Shown in pieces: positions 39,085-47,629 of a stretch of 58,639 bases of DNA (the first letter of the stretch is position 1; every line of letters starts with the position of its first letter). The stretch comes from Betaproteobacteria bacterium (GTDB lineage: Bacteria > Pseudomonadota > Gammaproteobacteria > Burkholderiales > SG8-39): positions 1 to 58,639 of the forward strand of contig CANKMT010000023.1 of NCBI GenBank assembly GCA_947482825.1. The letters run 5' to 3'. Under the pieces are notes generated by a model. That model worked only from the letters and a program-made list of their open reading frames with translations, had not been told where the DNA came from and did not search any database. The position numbers and the translations under genes were made by a program.

Positions 39085-40812
39085 CTAGGCTGGGGGGGGC
39101 TGGACCACTTCGGGGGCGACCTCGATCCCGCGGCGCGCAAGCACATACCGGATCATCGCCGACGCCAGTTCGCGCTCCCCGAAGAAGACCTTGCCAACGT
39201 TTTCCGTCTCCAGCAACAGGGCCGCCTCCTCGTCGTGGGTGCGGACCACGATCTCGATGCCCGGGTTGAGCGCGCGCGCGATTTCCGCCATGCGGCGATG
39301 CGACACCGTGTCAGGCGTTGCGATCACGAGCATACCCGCCTTGGCAATATGGGCCTGGATCAACACGAAAGGCTGGACTGCGTCGCCGAAAACCGAGGGA
39401 ATCCCCGACTCGCGCAGTTGTTCGACCTGCTCGCGATTCTGCTCGGCCACCACGTACGGGACGCCCAGCGCGCCCAGGGCGTCCCCGATCCTGCGGCCGA
39501 CCCGGCCGTACCCGACGATCACTACCTGCCCGGAAAGGTAGCGCTCCCCGGTGCTCATCGGCAGTTCGCCGAGCGGGTCGCCGCTCCTTTCGAGCCGCTG
39601 CGCGAGTGCGGACCGCGCGCGGATCCAGTCGAGCGCAGGCTTGGTCGCCGCAAAGAGGAGCGGATTAGCCGAGATCGAGATCAGCGCGGCCGCCACGAGC
39701 AGGCTCTGCCCCTGCGCCGGCAGCAGGCCGAGCGACACGCCGAGCGCGGCGAGGATGAAAGAGAACTCGCCGATCTGCGCGAGGCTCACGCCGACGGTGA
39801 GCGCGGTATTCAACGGGTAGCGGAACAGCAGGACCAGCGCCGCGGCAACGAGAGGGTTGCCGATCATGACGATGGCCGTTGTCGCGAGCAGCATCACCGG
39901 GTGGTCCACCACGATCTGCGGGTCGAACAGCATCCCGACCGAAACGAAGAACAGCACTGCAAAAGCGTCGCGCAGCGGCAACGACTCCTCGGCAGCGCGA
40001 TGGCTGAGTTCGGACTCGCGCATCATCATGCCGGCGAAGAACGCACCAAGCGCGAAGGACACATCGAACAGCACCGCCGAACCGTAGGCGACGCCGATGG
40101 CCACGGCGATCACGGAAAGCGTGAACAACTCGCGCGAGCCGGTCTGCGACACCAGCCAGAGCATCCGGGGCAGGACACGCTTTCCCACCACGACCATGAT
40201 CAGGACAAACGCGAGGACCTTTCCCAACGTCAGCGCGATCGCGGCCAGGAGGCTCGTGGGCGACGCGCCCGACGCCGAATCCCCGCGCAGCACGCCCGCC
40301 AGCGGCGGCAGCAGCACGAGGACCAGCACCATCACAAGATCCTCGACGATCAGCCAGCCGACCGCAATCCGGCCATTCATCGATTTCAGCGCATCGCTCG
40401 CCTCGAGGGCGCGCAATACGACGACGGTACTTGCCACGGACAGCGCGAGGCCGAATACCACGGCCGTGCCGGGTTGCCAGTCCCATGCGAGAGCGAGGAC
40501 CGTGCCAAGCACGGCCGAAGCGATGATCTGGATGATCGCGCCGGGGATCGCGATCTTCTTGACTGCGAGCAGGTCGTCCAGCGAAAAGTGCAGGCCGACG
40601 CCGAACATCAGGAGCATCACGCCGATTTCGGCCAGCTGCTGCGCCAGGCCGATATCGGCCATGAAGCCGGGCGTGGCCGGGCCGATGAGGATGCCCGCGA
40701 GGAGGTAGCCCGCCATCGGCGGCATCTTGAGGCGTGCCGCGATGAATCCCATGACCAGCGCCAGCCCGAAACTGGTCGCGATCGTCGTGATCAGGTCGGC
40801 GCTATGCGGCAT
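39085..40812 (-). CDS. ybaL: CPA2 cation/proton antiporter with RCK domain, YbaL type
   Basis: The 575-residue product has about twelve hydrophobic segments of the Kef/CPA2 exchanger (PMAGYLLAGILIGPATPGF and LMFGVGLHFSLDDL near residues 32-78, VGWLIVEDLVMVLVLVLLPP near 144-163) followed by a cytoplasmic TrkA-N/RCK domain. The latter has VVIVGYGRVGRRIGDAL, an NAD(H)-binding Rossmann loop, near residue 427. The sequence resembles E. coli YbaL closely along the membrane part. It is a potassium- or sodium-proton antiporter of the inner membrane. It lies 18 bases from the crotonase gene and 100 bases before livG on the same strand, and probably has no functional link with them. Confidence 0.93.
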   Translation of the reverse strand: MPHSADLITTIATSFGLALVMGFIAARLKMPPMAGYLLAGILIGPATPGFMADIGLAQQLAEIGVMLLMFGVGLHFSLDDLLAVKKIAIPGAIIQIIASAVLGTVLALAWDWQPGTAVVFGLALSVASTVVVLRALEASDALKSMNGRIAVGWLIVEDLVMVLVLVLLPPLAGVLRGDSASGASPTSLLAAIALTLGKVLAFVLIMVVVGKRVLPRMLWLVSQTGSRELFTLSVIAVAIGVAYGSAVLFDVSFALGAFFAGMMMRESELSHRAAEESLPLRDAFAVLFFVSVGMLFDPQIVVDHPVMLLATTAIVMIGNPLVAAALVLLFRYPLNTALTVGVSLAQIGEFSFILAALGVSLGLLPAQGQSLLVAAALISISANPLLFAATKPALDWIRARSALAQRLERSGDPLGELPMSTGERYLSGQVVIVGYGRVGRRIGDALGALGVPYVVAEQNREQVEQLRESGIPSVFGDAVQPFVLIQAHIAKAGMLVIATPDTVSHRRMAEIARALNPGIEIVVRTHDEEAALLLETENVGKVFFGERELASAMIRYVLARRGIEVAPEVVQPPPA

Positions 40813-40830
40813 GCAGAGTGCGCGCCGGCG

Positions 40831-41622
40831 CTAGTACGCCGGTGGCGGGCGCTTGTCGATGAACGCGTCCATTCCCTGCCGGCCCTCCGGGTCGGAAAAG
40901 CTCGCCGCGATCACGCCTCCGGCAAGGTCGTAGGCCTGGTCAACCCCGAGATCCATCTGTTGGTAGAACGCCCGCTTGCCCGCGGCGATCGTGCCGGGAG
41001 GCTTGGCCGCAATGCGCGACGCGAGGTCCGTCACGGCCGCATCGAGCGCGGATGCCGGAACCACTTTGTTGACCAGACCCCACTCGAGGGCCCGCGCCGC
41101 ATCGACAAGGTCGCCGGTCAGCAGCATTTCCATTGCGTGCTTGCGCAACAGGTTGCGCCCAATGGGCACCGCCGGCGTCGAGCAGAAGAATCCCCAATTG
41201 ACGCCAGGCGTGGTGAATTTCGCCGCTTCCGAAGCGATCGCAAGATCGCATTGCGCCACCAGCTGGCAGCCGGCCGCGGCGGCGGCGCCATGGACCCGCG
41301 CGATGACGGGTTGCGGAAGGCGCGGGATAGACAACATCATGCGGTTGCAGGTCTCGAACAAGCCGCTGATCTTCTCAGGCGAAGCGAGCGCGCGGATCTC
41401 CTTGAGGTCGTGCCCCGCGCAAAATCCCTTGCCGGCGCCGGCCAGCACGACGACGCGCACGCTCCCGTCGCTCGCGATCGCATCGAACGCTGATTGCAGC
41501 GCGCCAAGCATCTCCAGCGTCAGCAGGTTCATCTGCGCCGGACGGTTCAGGGTCAGCGTGGCGACGCCGTTGCGGTCTTCACGCAGTACATTGGCCTCTT
41601 GCGACTGCACGACAGCGCTCAT
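40831..41622 (-). CDS. Crotonase-fold protein, ECHDC3-like, catalytic glutamates absent
   Basis: The 263-residue product has the crotonase fold: LNRPAQMNLLTLEMLGAL, the oxyanion loop GKGFCAGHDLKE near residues 67-78, and VHGAAAAAGCQLVAQCDLA. The positions that hold the two catalytic glutamates in enoyl-CoA hydratase lie in FTTPGVNWGFFCSTPAVPIG and are not acidic. This arrangement, with GHDLKE and GVNxGxFCSTP, is that of human ECHDC3, whose reaction is unknown. It starts at the ATG at 41622 with a clear AGGAG ribosome site and follows the acyl-CoA synthetase gene by 8 bases. A role in acyl-CoA handling other than classical hydration is likely. Confidence 0.9.
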   Translation of the reverse strand: MSAVVQSQEANVLREDRNGVATLTLNRPAQMNLLTLEMLGALQSAFDAIASDGSVRVVVLAGAGKGFCAGHDLKEIRALASPEKISGLFETCNRMMLSIPRLPQPVIARVHGAAAAAGCQLVAQCDLAIASEAAKFTTPGVNWGFFCSTPAVPIGRNLLRKHAMEMLLTGDLVDAARALEWGLVNKVVPASALDAAVTDLASRIAAKPPGTIAAGKRAFYQQMDLGVDQAYDLAGGVIAASFSDPEGRQGMDAFIDKRPPPAY

Positions 41623-41630
41623 TAGATCTC

Positions 41631-43274
41631 CTATTCGATCGCTGCGGCGGATTTCGCCTGCGCGCGCAGCATGAACTTCTGGATCTTGCCGGTCGAAGTC
41701 TTGGGCAGCATGCCGAACACCACACGCTTGGGCGCCTTGAAGCGCGCCATGTGCTGGCGGCAGAACTCGATGATCTCGGCTTCGGTCGCACTCGCCCCGG
41801 CCTTGAGTTCGACAAAGGCGCAGGGTGTTTCGCCCCACTTCGGGTCCGGCTGTGCGACCACGGCCGCGGCCATGACCGCGGCATGCCCGTAAAGGACGTC
41901 CTCGACCTCGATGGACGAGATGTTCTCGCCGCCGGAAATGATCACGTCCTTGGAACGGTCCTTGATCTTCACGTAGCCGTCGGGGTGCATCACCGCGAGG
42001 TCGCCCGAATGGAACCAGCCGCCCTCGAACGCCTCCGAGGTTGCCGCCGGATTCTTCAGGTACCCCTTCATCGTGATGTTGCCGCGGAACATGATCTCGC
42101 CCATGGTCTCGCCGTCGGCGGGCACCGGCCGCATGGTTTGCGGATCCATCACGGCGACGGCTTCCTGCACCGCGTAGCGCACGCCCTGGCGGCCGTTGAG
42201 ACGCGCCTGCTCGGCCAGCGGCAGGCTCTCCCATTCCTCGTGCTTGGCGCAGACCGTGGCGGGGCCGTAGGTCTCGGTGAGCCCGTACACATGGGTGATC
42301 GAGAACCCCATCAGCTCCATGCCTTCGAGGATCGCGGCAGGCGGCGCCGCGCCGGCGACCAGGCCGCTCACTTTGTGGTCGATGCCATTCTTGAACTCCT
42401 CCGGCGCATTGATCAGCGTCTGGTGCACGATCGGCGCGCCGCAGTAGTGGCTGACCTTGTGCTCGCGGATGGCATCGAAGATGGGGCCCGCCTCCACCTT
42501 GCGCAGGCAGACGTTGGTCCCCGCGTTCGCGGCCATGGTCCACGCGAAGCACCAGCCGTTGCAATGGAACATCGGCAGCGTCCAGAGGTACACCGCGTGG
42601 TGCGGCATCGCCCAGGTGATGAGGTTGCCGACCGCGTTGAGGTATGCGCCCCGGTGATGGGTCACGACGCCCTTGGGATTGCCGGTCGTGCCCGAGGTGT
42701 AACCCAGCGCGATCGCCTGCCATTCGTCCGCCGGGCCGCCCCATGGATACTGCGCATCGCCTTCGGCAAGCAACGCTTCGTAATCCTTCTCCCCCAGCAG
42801 CTTCCCACCGCTGAAGGCGGGATCGTCGACGTCGATGACGGCCGGCTTTGTCTTGGCGAGCGCGAGCGCCTTTTCGACGATCGGGGAGAACTCGCGATCG
42901 GTGATCAGGAGCTTGGCCCCGCCGTGATCGAGCATGAAAGCGACCGACGCGGCGTCCAGCCGCGTGTTCAGCGCGTTGAGCACCGCTCCGGTGACCGGGA
43001 TCCCGAAGTGCGCCTCGTACATCGGCGGGGTGTTCTGGAGCATGACCGCAACCGTGTCGCCGACGCCGATGCCGCGCTTGCGCAACGCCGATGCCAGCTG
43101 CCTGCAGCGCGTGAATGTCTGTTTCCAGGTGAAGCTTTGCCGGCCGTGGATGATTGCGACACGGTCGGGAAAGACGCGCGCGGACCGCTCGATGAACGTC
43201 AGCGGCGAGAGCGGCGCGTAATTGGCCGGGTTCCTGTCGAGGTCCTGCTCATACGGATTTAGGGTATCCATCAT
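41631..43274 (-). CDS. AMP-dependent acyl-CoA synthetase
   Basis: The 547-residue product belongs to the adenylate-forming acyl-CoA synthetases (medium-chain / AlkK group): P-loop YTSGTTGNPKGVVTHH near residue 187, YGLTETYGPA near 313, HSGDLAVMHPDGYVKI-KDRSKD near 419-440, ISGGENISSIEVED near 443, and the C-terminal catalytic Lys in KTSTGKIQK near 530. It activates a fatty or aryl acid with ATP and CoA. The ATG at 43274 (or the next codon) overlaps the dnaQ stop, so it is cotranscribed with dnaQ although unrelated in function. The ECHDC3-like gene follows. Substrate chain length cannot be fixed from sequence. Confidence 0.94.
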   Translation of the reverse strand: MMDTLNPYEQDLDRNPANYAPLSPLTFIERSARVFPDRVAIIHGRQSFTWKQTFTRCRQLASALRKRGIGVGDTVAVMLQNTPPMYEAHFGIPVTGAVLNALNTRLDAASVAFMLDHGGAKLLITDREFSPIVEKALALAKTKPAVIDVDDPAFSGGKLLGEKDYEALLAEGDAQYPWGGPADEWQAIALGYTSGTTGNPKGVVTHHRGAYLNAVGNLITWAMPHHAVYLWTLPMFHCNGWCFAWTMAANAGTNVCLRKVEAGPIFDAIREHKVSHYCGAPIVHQTLINAPEEFKNGIDHKVSGLVAGAAPPAAILEGMELMGFSITHVYGLTETYGPATVCAKHEEWESLPLAEQARLNGRQGVRYAVQEAVAVMDPQTMRPVPADGETMGEIMFRGNITMKGYLKNPAATSEAFEGGWFHSGDLAVMHPDGYVKIKDRSKDVIISGGENISSIEVEDVLYGHAAVMAAAVVAQPDPKWGETPCAFVELKAGASATEAEIIEFCRQHMARFKAPKRVVFGMLPKTSTGKIQKFMLRAQAKSAAAIE

Positions 43275-43975
43275 GCCTCCAGTGCCCGCCAAAGGGTGCG
43301 TCCCTTGGATTCCTTGTCGATCGCCGCAAGGACTTTCTCGTGCTCCGAGAGTTCGTCCGGGGTGGGAACCACCACCAACAGCTTCGACGCGTCGAATGTA
43401 GCCGGCCCACCGGCAACTGCCTGCGGCAAGTCGGTTTCTACGATCAGGCTTTCCTGCCCGCGCGACATGGCGAGGTAAACCTCGGCCAGTAGCGAGGCGT
43501 CCAGCAACGCCCCGTGAAAGGTGCGGCGTGAATTGTCTATGCCATAGCGTTCGCAAAGCGCATCGAGGTTGTTGCGCTTTCCCGGATGCAGTTCGCGCGC
43601 GCGCGCGAGCGTATCGGTGACGGTCACGCAATGGTCTGCAAACTTCCCAAGGTTCGCCAGTTCCAGTTCGCGGTCGAGGAATTCCACGTCGAAGGCCGCG
43701 TTGTGGATCACGACCTCGGCACCTCGCACGTAATCGAGGAAATCCTTCGCGACCTCGGCGAACTTCGGCTTGTCCGCGAGGAACTCCGCAGTCAGGCCAT
43801 GGATGCGCTCGGCGGCCTCCTCGCTTGCCCGTTCGGGGTTCAGGTAGACGTGAAACCGGTTCTCCGTGACGCGCCGGTCGAGGATCTCGATGCAGCCGAT
43901 TTCGACCACGCGATCGCCCATGCGCGCGTTCAGGCCCGTGGTTTCCGTGTCCAGCACCACCAACCGTGTCGCCAT
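43271..43975 (-). CDS. dnaQ: DNA polymerase III epsilon subunit, proofreading exonuclease
   Basis: The 234-residue product is the 3'-5' exonuclease of DNA polymerase III. All DEDDh motifs are present: Exo I VLDTETTGL (Asp9, Glu11), Exo II VVIHNAAFDVEFL near residues 88-100, and Exo III FHGALLDASLLAEVYL with the catalytic His and Asp near 148-153. The C-terminal part that binds the alpha subunit is of normal length. The start overlaps the rnhA stop (TGATG) and the end overlaps the acyl-CoA synthetase gene. dnaQ next to rnhA is a conserved proteobacterial arrangement. Confidence 0.97.
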   Translation of the reverse strand: MATRLVVLDTETTGLNARMGDRVVEIGCIEILDRRVTENRFHVYLNPERASEEAAERIHGLTAEFLADKPKFAEVAKDFLDYVRGAEVVIHNAAFDVEFLDRELELANLGKFADHCVTVTDTLARARELHPGKRNNLDALCERYGIDNSRRTFHGALLDASLLAEVYLAMSRGQESLIVETDLPQAVAGGPATFDASKLLVVVPTPDELSEHEKVLAAIDKESKGRTLWRALEA

Positions 43976-44421
43976 CAGGCGCCTCCCTCCCCGTTGATGC
44001 CTCTATTGGCCAATTCGTCCGCGCGCTCGTTGCCAGGATTGCCGGCATGGCCCTTCACCCATCGCCAGTCTATTCGATGCGCCCCGGTCGCGGCCTCGAG
44101 CCTGCGCCACAAGTCCTCGTTCTTGACCGGTTTCTTGTCCGCAGTCTTCCAGCCCCGCCGTTTCCACGCATGGATCCACTCGGAAATGCCTTTTTGCACG
44201 TACTGCGAATCGGTGTAGAGCGTCACTTTGCACGGGCGCTTCAGCGATTCGAGCGCGCTGATCACGGCCATGAGTTCCATGCGGTTGTTGGTGGTGGCCG
44301 GCTCGCCGCCGTACATCTCCTTGCGCTTGCCATCGGCCGTCAGCAGCGCACCCCAGCCGCCCGGCCCTGGATTGCCCTTGCAGGCGCCGTCGGCATAGAT
44401 CTCGACGTGGTGTTCAATCAT
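43975..44421 (-). CDS. rnhA: Ribonuclease HI
   Basis: The 148-residue product cleaves RNA in RNA-DNA hybrids. Catalytic residues are visible: Asp9 in [16 protein letters not shown], Glu47 in NNRMELMAV, Asp69 in [11 protein letters not shown], a His in [14 protein letters not shown], and the final Asp in the same segment. Length is close to the 155 residues of the E. coli enzyme. I chose the ATG at 44421 ([12 protein letters not shown]) because the upstream ATG at 44451 adds a Thr/Ala-rich stretch that overlaps the methyltransferase. The start lies eight bases inside the end of the methyltransferase gene and the stop overlaps dnaQ. Confidence 0.97.
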   Translation of the reverse strand: MIEHHVEIYADGACKGNPGPGGWGALLTADGKRKEMYGGEPATTNNRMELMAVISALESLKRPCKVTLYTDSQYVQKGISEWIHAWKRRGWKTADKKPVKNEDLWRRLEAATGAHRIDWRWVKGHAGNPGNERADELANRGINGEGGA

Positions 44422-45178
44422 CGTCGCGCCTGTTGGTGTTGCTGTTGGCATGGCCGTTGGTCTGCGCCACCGGCGCCAGCGCCCTCGCCTGGGCGCGCTC
44501 CTTCCTCCACTTCGGCGTCACAAGCCGCATGCCGACTGTGCGCTTTACGGCACGCACCACATACACGCCTCCCGCGATCGGCCACCAGCGCGCCCCGGCC
44601 TTTTCCATGAAAGCCGAACGCGACAGCCACTTGTCGCTCGCAAACGGCGGTGCGTAGCAGCCGAACTTACCGCCATTGAGTTCGAACCCGAGCAGCTTCA
44701 GCCAGTCCTTGAGTCGCAGGAGCCCGATCATCCTCGCGTTCCACGGGTACGCGGAATTGCGGCGCGAGAGCGATTGCTTGAGACCCCACAGCGACAGGGT
44801 ATTGAATCCCGAAATCACGATCTGCCCCTCGGGCATCAGGACGCGCTCGGCCTCGCGCAGGACGCCGTGGGGATCGGAACTGAATTCCAGAACATGCGGC
44901 AACACGAGAAGGTCGACGCTGTGCGAAGCGATCGGGAGCTGCAGGGGATCGGCGGTCACCGCGCCGCCGGGCTCGAGGGCGAGCGGAAACCGGTAGGAAA
45001 TCCGGTTACGGCGCAAGAAATCGATGCCGGGCAACCCCACTTGCATCGCGAGGAAGCCGAAAACGTCCTCGACCGCACTGTCGAATTGTTGTTGCTCCCA
45101 TCCGAGAACGTAGGCCCCGGACGGCGTTTCAAGCCACCTGGCCAGCGTAGAAGCGTCCGCGGGAGCTACAATGTCCAT
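44414..45178 (-). CDS. Class I SAM-dependent methyltransferase (YafS-like neighbour of rnhA)
   Basis: The 254-residue product has the core of a methyltransferase-11 domain: [20 protein letters not shown] near residues 81-100 (motif II region), [22 protein letters not shown] near 104-125 (motif III), and [10 protein letters not shown]. The first glycine-rich motif is weak, as is usual in the group coded next to rnhA (YafS in E. coli). The target is unknown. A basic, Arg/Lys-rich C-terminus ([21 protein letters not shown]) ends in an Asn/Arg/Asp tail overlapping rnhA. It is the first gene of the minus-strand group with rnhA, dnaQ, acyl-CoA synthetase and crotonase. Confidence 0.88.
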   Translation of the reverse strand: MDIVAPADASTLARWLETPSGAYVLGWEQQQFDSAVEDVFGFLAMQVGLPGIDFLRRNRISYRFPLALEPGGAVTADPLQLPIASHSVDLLVLPHVLEFSSDPHGVLREAERVLMPEGQIVISGFNTLSLWGLKQSLSRRNSAYPWNARMIGLLRLKDWLKLLGFELNGGKFGCYAPPFASDKWLSRSAFMEKAGARWWPIAGGVYVVRAVKRTVGMRLVTPKWRKERAQARALAPVAQTNGHANSNTNRRDDD

Positions 45179-45365
45179 GGATGAATAAGATCAAAATCGT
45201 GCCGCAGAAGGCGTTCAGGAACAACCCTTTCCGGACGCCGCGAAATGCAACCCATGCAACGGCGGCAGGTCCGGCGGTCGATATCCCGGGACACTCGCGA
45301 GCATACATTGTTGATTATGGCTTAGAGTCGATGTTCTGTGGCCACACGCTCTTCGCAATGCAACG
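45179..45365. other. Divergent gap between methyltransferase and mltD; gloB position empty
   Basis: This 187-base gap must contain the promoters for the divergent methyltransferase and mltD genes, but I see no strong -10/-35 pair; the AT-rich stretch around 45306-45326 (TTGTTGATTATGG) is the best candidate. In E. coli gloB lies between mltD and the methyltransferase gene, and no trace of it is readable here. The small open frame 45181-45384 has no protein-like features. Confidence 0.4.
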
Positions 45366-46961
45366 ATGGAAGAACGAGACCTAGGCCCGCGCAAAGGGTG
45401 CAGGATTGGCGCACTCTCCTGCGCGGTAATCCTCAGCGCACTGCTCTCCGCGTGCGCAACGCAGCCCGAGGCGCCCGAGCCGTCTTCAGCACGGCTGCCT
45501 CGCGTGCCCTTCCAGGCGGCGGCGGTGCCGCCGCCGCGCTTCGAGCCGGCCAAGCCGCCGTCCCAGCCTGCAGTCGTTCCCGCCAAGCCGCTGGACGCGA
45601 CCACCCTGCCGCCGTTCGACGGCGAGAAACACGAAGTGAAGGAGCCTTTGCGCGGCGTGGCCACGGTGGACCGCACGGTGCAGCCGGACGACCTGTGGGA
45701 GCGCATTCGCGCTGGTTTTTCGATGCCCAATCTCGAAGGCCCCATCGTGCAGGACCGCACCGCTTGGTACGCGGCGCGCCCGGACGGGCTCAAACGAATG
45801 TTCGAGCGCAGTCGCAAGTACCTTTACCACATCGTCGAGGAACTCGAAAAGCGCGGGATGCCCACCGAACTCGCGCTTCTCCCGATGGTGGAGAGCTCGT
45901 TCAACCCGATGGCCTACTCGCGTGCCCATGCCTCGGGCCTATGGCAGTTCATCCCGGGAACAGGCAAGCGATACGAGCTCGCGCAGAACTGGTGGTACGA
46001 CGGCCGCCGCGACATCGTGGCTTCCACGGCCGCCGCGCTTGACTATCTCAAGGACATTTACGAAATGAACGGCGACTGGCACCTTGCCCTCGCCTCGTAC
46101 AACTGGGGCGAGAACGCGGTTGCCAAAGCCGTAGAGCGCAATAAGGCAGCCGGCCTGCCAACCGACTATTCGAGCCTGCGCATGCCCGAGGAGACTCGCT
46201 ACTATGTGCCCAAGCTCCAGGCGCTCAAGAACATCATCGCCAACCCGGCGCCCTTCGGCGTCGTCCTCGACCCGATCCCGAACCAACCTTACTTCGCAAC
46301 CGCCGCGCGGACGCGCGACATCGACGTCCGGCTCGCGGCGCAGCTTGCCGAAATGCCGGTCGAGGAATTCCTGGCCCTGAACCCCGGGTTCAACCGGCCG
46401 ATCATGCCGGCGTCGGTGAACGCCCGCCTGGTCCTTCCGGCCGACAAGCTCGAGGTCTTTCACACCAACCTGCAAAAACTCGACAACAAGACCCTGGTCT
46501 CGTGGCAGACCTATACGCCGAAGCCGGGCGAGAAGCTCGAGGCCATCGCGAAGCGTTTCGGGGTCTCGCTGACCCACCTCCGGGACGTCAACGGGGTCAC
46601 GGCTCGCACGCGGGGCATGCCTTCCATGCTCGTGGTGCCGGTGAATGGCGCGGCGGTCGGCGGGTCGCTCCCGCTCATGTACAACCCGCCGACACCGGCC
46701 GCGCGGACGCGTACCGAGGTCCACACTGTCAAGGCGGGCGATACCTTGGCCTCGATTGCGGGCCGCTACGGCGTCACCCCCGACGACTTGCGGCGCTGGA
46801 ATCCGATTGGCCGGCTGACTGTCGGCCAGCAGTTGAGGGTCGAGTTGGTTGCTCCGAATGTTGCCTCCTCCGCTCCGAAAAAATATATAAAGTCTAATAA
46901 AATCATTGCGAAAAAGCACTCTCCTAAGGTAAAGAAGAAAGTAACGCAAGCAAAGCGCTAG
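45366..46961 (+). CDS. mltD: Membrane-bound lytic murein transglycosylase D with two LysM domains
   Basis: The 531-residue product is a lipoprotein (lipobox LLSAC near residues 26-30) with an SLT domain: catalytic Glu176 in PMVESSFNPMAYSRAHASG, then GLWQFIPGTGKRYEL and the NWGENAVAKAVERNKAAG segment. Two LysM repeats follow (about residues 380-424 and 452-497; KPGEKLEAIAKRFGV and KAGDTLASIAGRYGV). It cleaves peptidoglycan at the outer-membrane inner face, giving 1,6-anhydromuropeptides. The last 35 residues are Lys-rich (KKYIKSNKIIAKKHSPKVKK) and coded by an AT-rich stretch (46879-46960) quite unlike the rest of the gene. Confidence 0.95.
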   Translation: MEERDLGPRKGCRIGALSCAVILSALLSACATQPEAPEPSSARLPRVPFQAAAVPPPRFEPAKPPSQPAVVPAKPLDATTLPPFDGEKHEVKEPLRGVATVDRTVQPDDLWERIRAGFSMPNLEGPIVQDRTAWYAARPDGLKRMFERSRKYLYHIVEELEKRGMPTELALLPMVESSFNPMAYSRAHASGLWQFIPGTGKRYELAQNWWYDGRRDIVASTAAALDYLKDIYEMNGDWHLALASYNWGENAVAKAVERNKAAGLPTDYSSLRMPEETRYYVPKLQALKNIIANPAPFGVVLDPIPNQPYFATAARTRDIDVRLAAQLAEMPVEEFLALNPGFNRPIMPASVNARLVLPADKLEVFHTNLQKLDNKTLVSWQTYTPKPGEKLEAIAKRFGVSLTHLRDVNGVTARTRGMPSMLVVPVNGAAVGGSLPLMYNPPTPAARTRTEVHTVKAGDTLASIAGRYGVTPDDLRRWNPIGRLTVGQQLRVELVAPNVASSAPKKYIKSNKIIAKKHSPKVKKKVTQAKR

Positions 46962-46997
46962 CGGTCGTTCTGTGCTGCGGCGCACCGGAAATAGCGG

Positions 46998-47033
46998 TTG
47001 CGGGGAACATTCAGAGGTCTAGAATCGTTCCCC
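46998..47033 (+). promoter_or_regulatory. Candidate promoter overlapped by a palindrome
   Basis: TTGCGG (46998-47003) and TAGAAT (47020-47025), 16 bases apart, form a reasonable promoter for the small exported protein at 47065. A perfect 7-base inverted repeat, GGGGAAC (47002-47008) and GTTCCCC (47027-47033), brackets the -10. It may be an operator, or the stem of a weak terminator for mltD. Confidence 0.35.
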
Positions 47034-47064
47034 CGATTTCCGTTTTACCCCCCCACTCCCCGCC

Positions 47065-47622
47065 ATGTACCGCTCCATTCGCCGGACGGTTGTTCTCTTC
47101 TTCGTTGCGGCTTGGCCGCTCGCGGCCAACGCTGACCCGCTCATTTTCTTTCTGATGAGCGCCGCCAAGGAGATCGCTGTCTCAGCGATCGCAAAGGCCC
47201 GGGCGGCGCCGGACGTCGTTCGTCTCCCCGCGCCTGCGGCTACCTATCCGGGGACCACGGTCGAGCCCGCGACGCTGCGCCGGATCATCGACGACAGTTT
47301 CGGCTACCTGTCCTCTTCGCAGCGAGGCGAGGTCTTCGATAGCCTGAATACGTTACTCCTCGACCCCAAGATCGGCTCCGGCCGGGCAGCGCTGATCGAA
47401 TACTTCCTGCACAAGGCACTGGCCGTGCGAGCCGCGCAGTTCGAACTCGGCAAGCTTTCGTATGCGCAGAAGGAAGGACTGGCCCGGCAATTCCGGCAGG
47501 AAACGGCAGACCTCCCGGATGAAGAGCGGCGCCAGCTGCAAACGCTGCTGGAGCAGCAGCTCCTGCCCGTTCCGGCCGACCTGAACCAGATGCTGCTGGC
47601 GCAACTGCAGGAGCCGCGATAG
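47065..47622 (+). CDS. Exported hypothetical protein
   Basis: The 185-residue product has a clear signal peptide (RRTVVLFFVAAWPLAANA, about residues 6-23). The mature part begins DPLIFFLMSAAKEIAVSAIAKAR and then is mainly helical and charged, with EERRQLQTLLEQQLLPVP and a final LLAQLQEP. I recognise no family or motif. There are no cysteines in the mature part and no lipobox. No good Shine-Dalgarno precedes the ATG at 47065 (C-rich CCCCCCCACTCCCCGCC), so initiation may be weak or the start may differ. It is convergent with the peptide transporter operon, seven bases separating the two stops. Confidence 0.7.
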   Translation: MYRSIRRTVVLFFVAAWPLAANADPLIFFLMSAAKEIAVSAIAKARAAPDVVRLPAPAATYPGTTVEPATLRRIIDDSFGYLSSSQRGEVFDSLNTLLLDPKIGSGRAALIEYFLHKALAVRAAQFELGKLSYAQKEGLARQFRQETADLPDEERRQLQTLLEQQLLPVPADLNQMLLAQLQEPR

Positions 47623-47629
47623 TCCGGTA

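Noticed and set aside
39091..39099. Run of eight G followed by GC near the YbaL stop, suspected frameshift
   Set aside because: The antiporter reading frame ends normally with PPPA just beside it and the RCK domain is intact, so no frameshift is needed.
38884..41493. Very long plus-strand open frame (869 codons)
   Set aside because: It is antisense to the YbaL-type antiporter and the crotonase gene, its translation is low-complexity (His, Arg, Asp, Gln rich) and no domain is recognisable. Such mirror frames are expected in GC-rich DNA.
40831..42744. Open frame running through the crotonase upstream into the synthetase region, suggesting a fusion
   Set aside because: The upstream part is out of frame with the acyl-CoA synthetase and has no domain; the crotonase has its own ATG and ribosome site at 41622.
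45181..45384. Small open frame (67 codons) before mltD
   Set aside because: No ribosome site, no recognisable motif, and it overlaps the mltD start; the region is better read as a divergent promoter gap.
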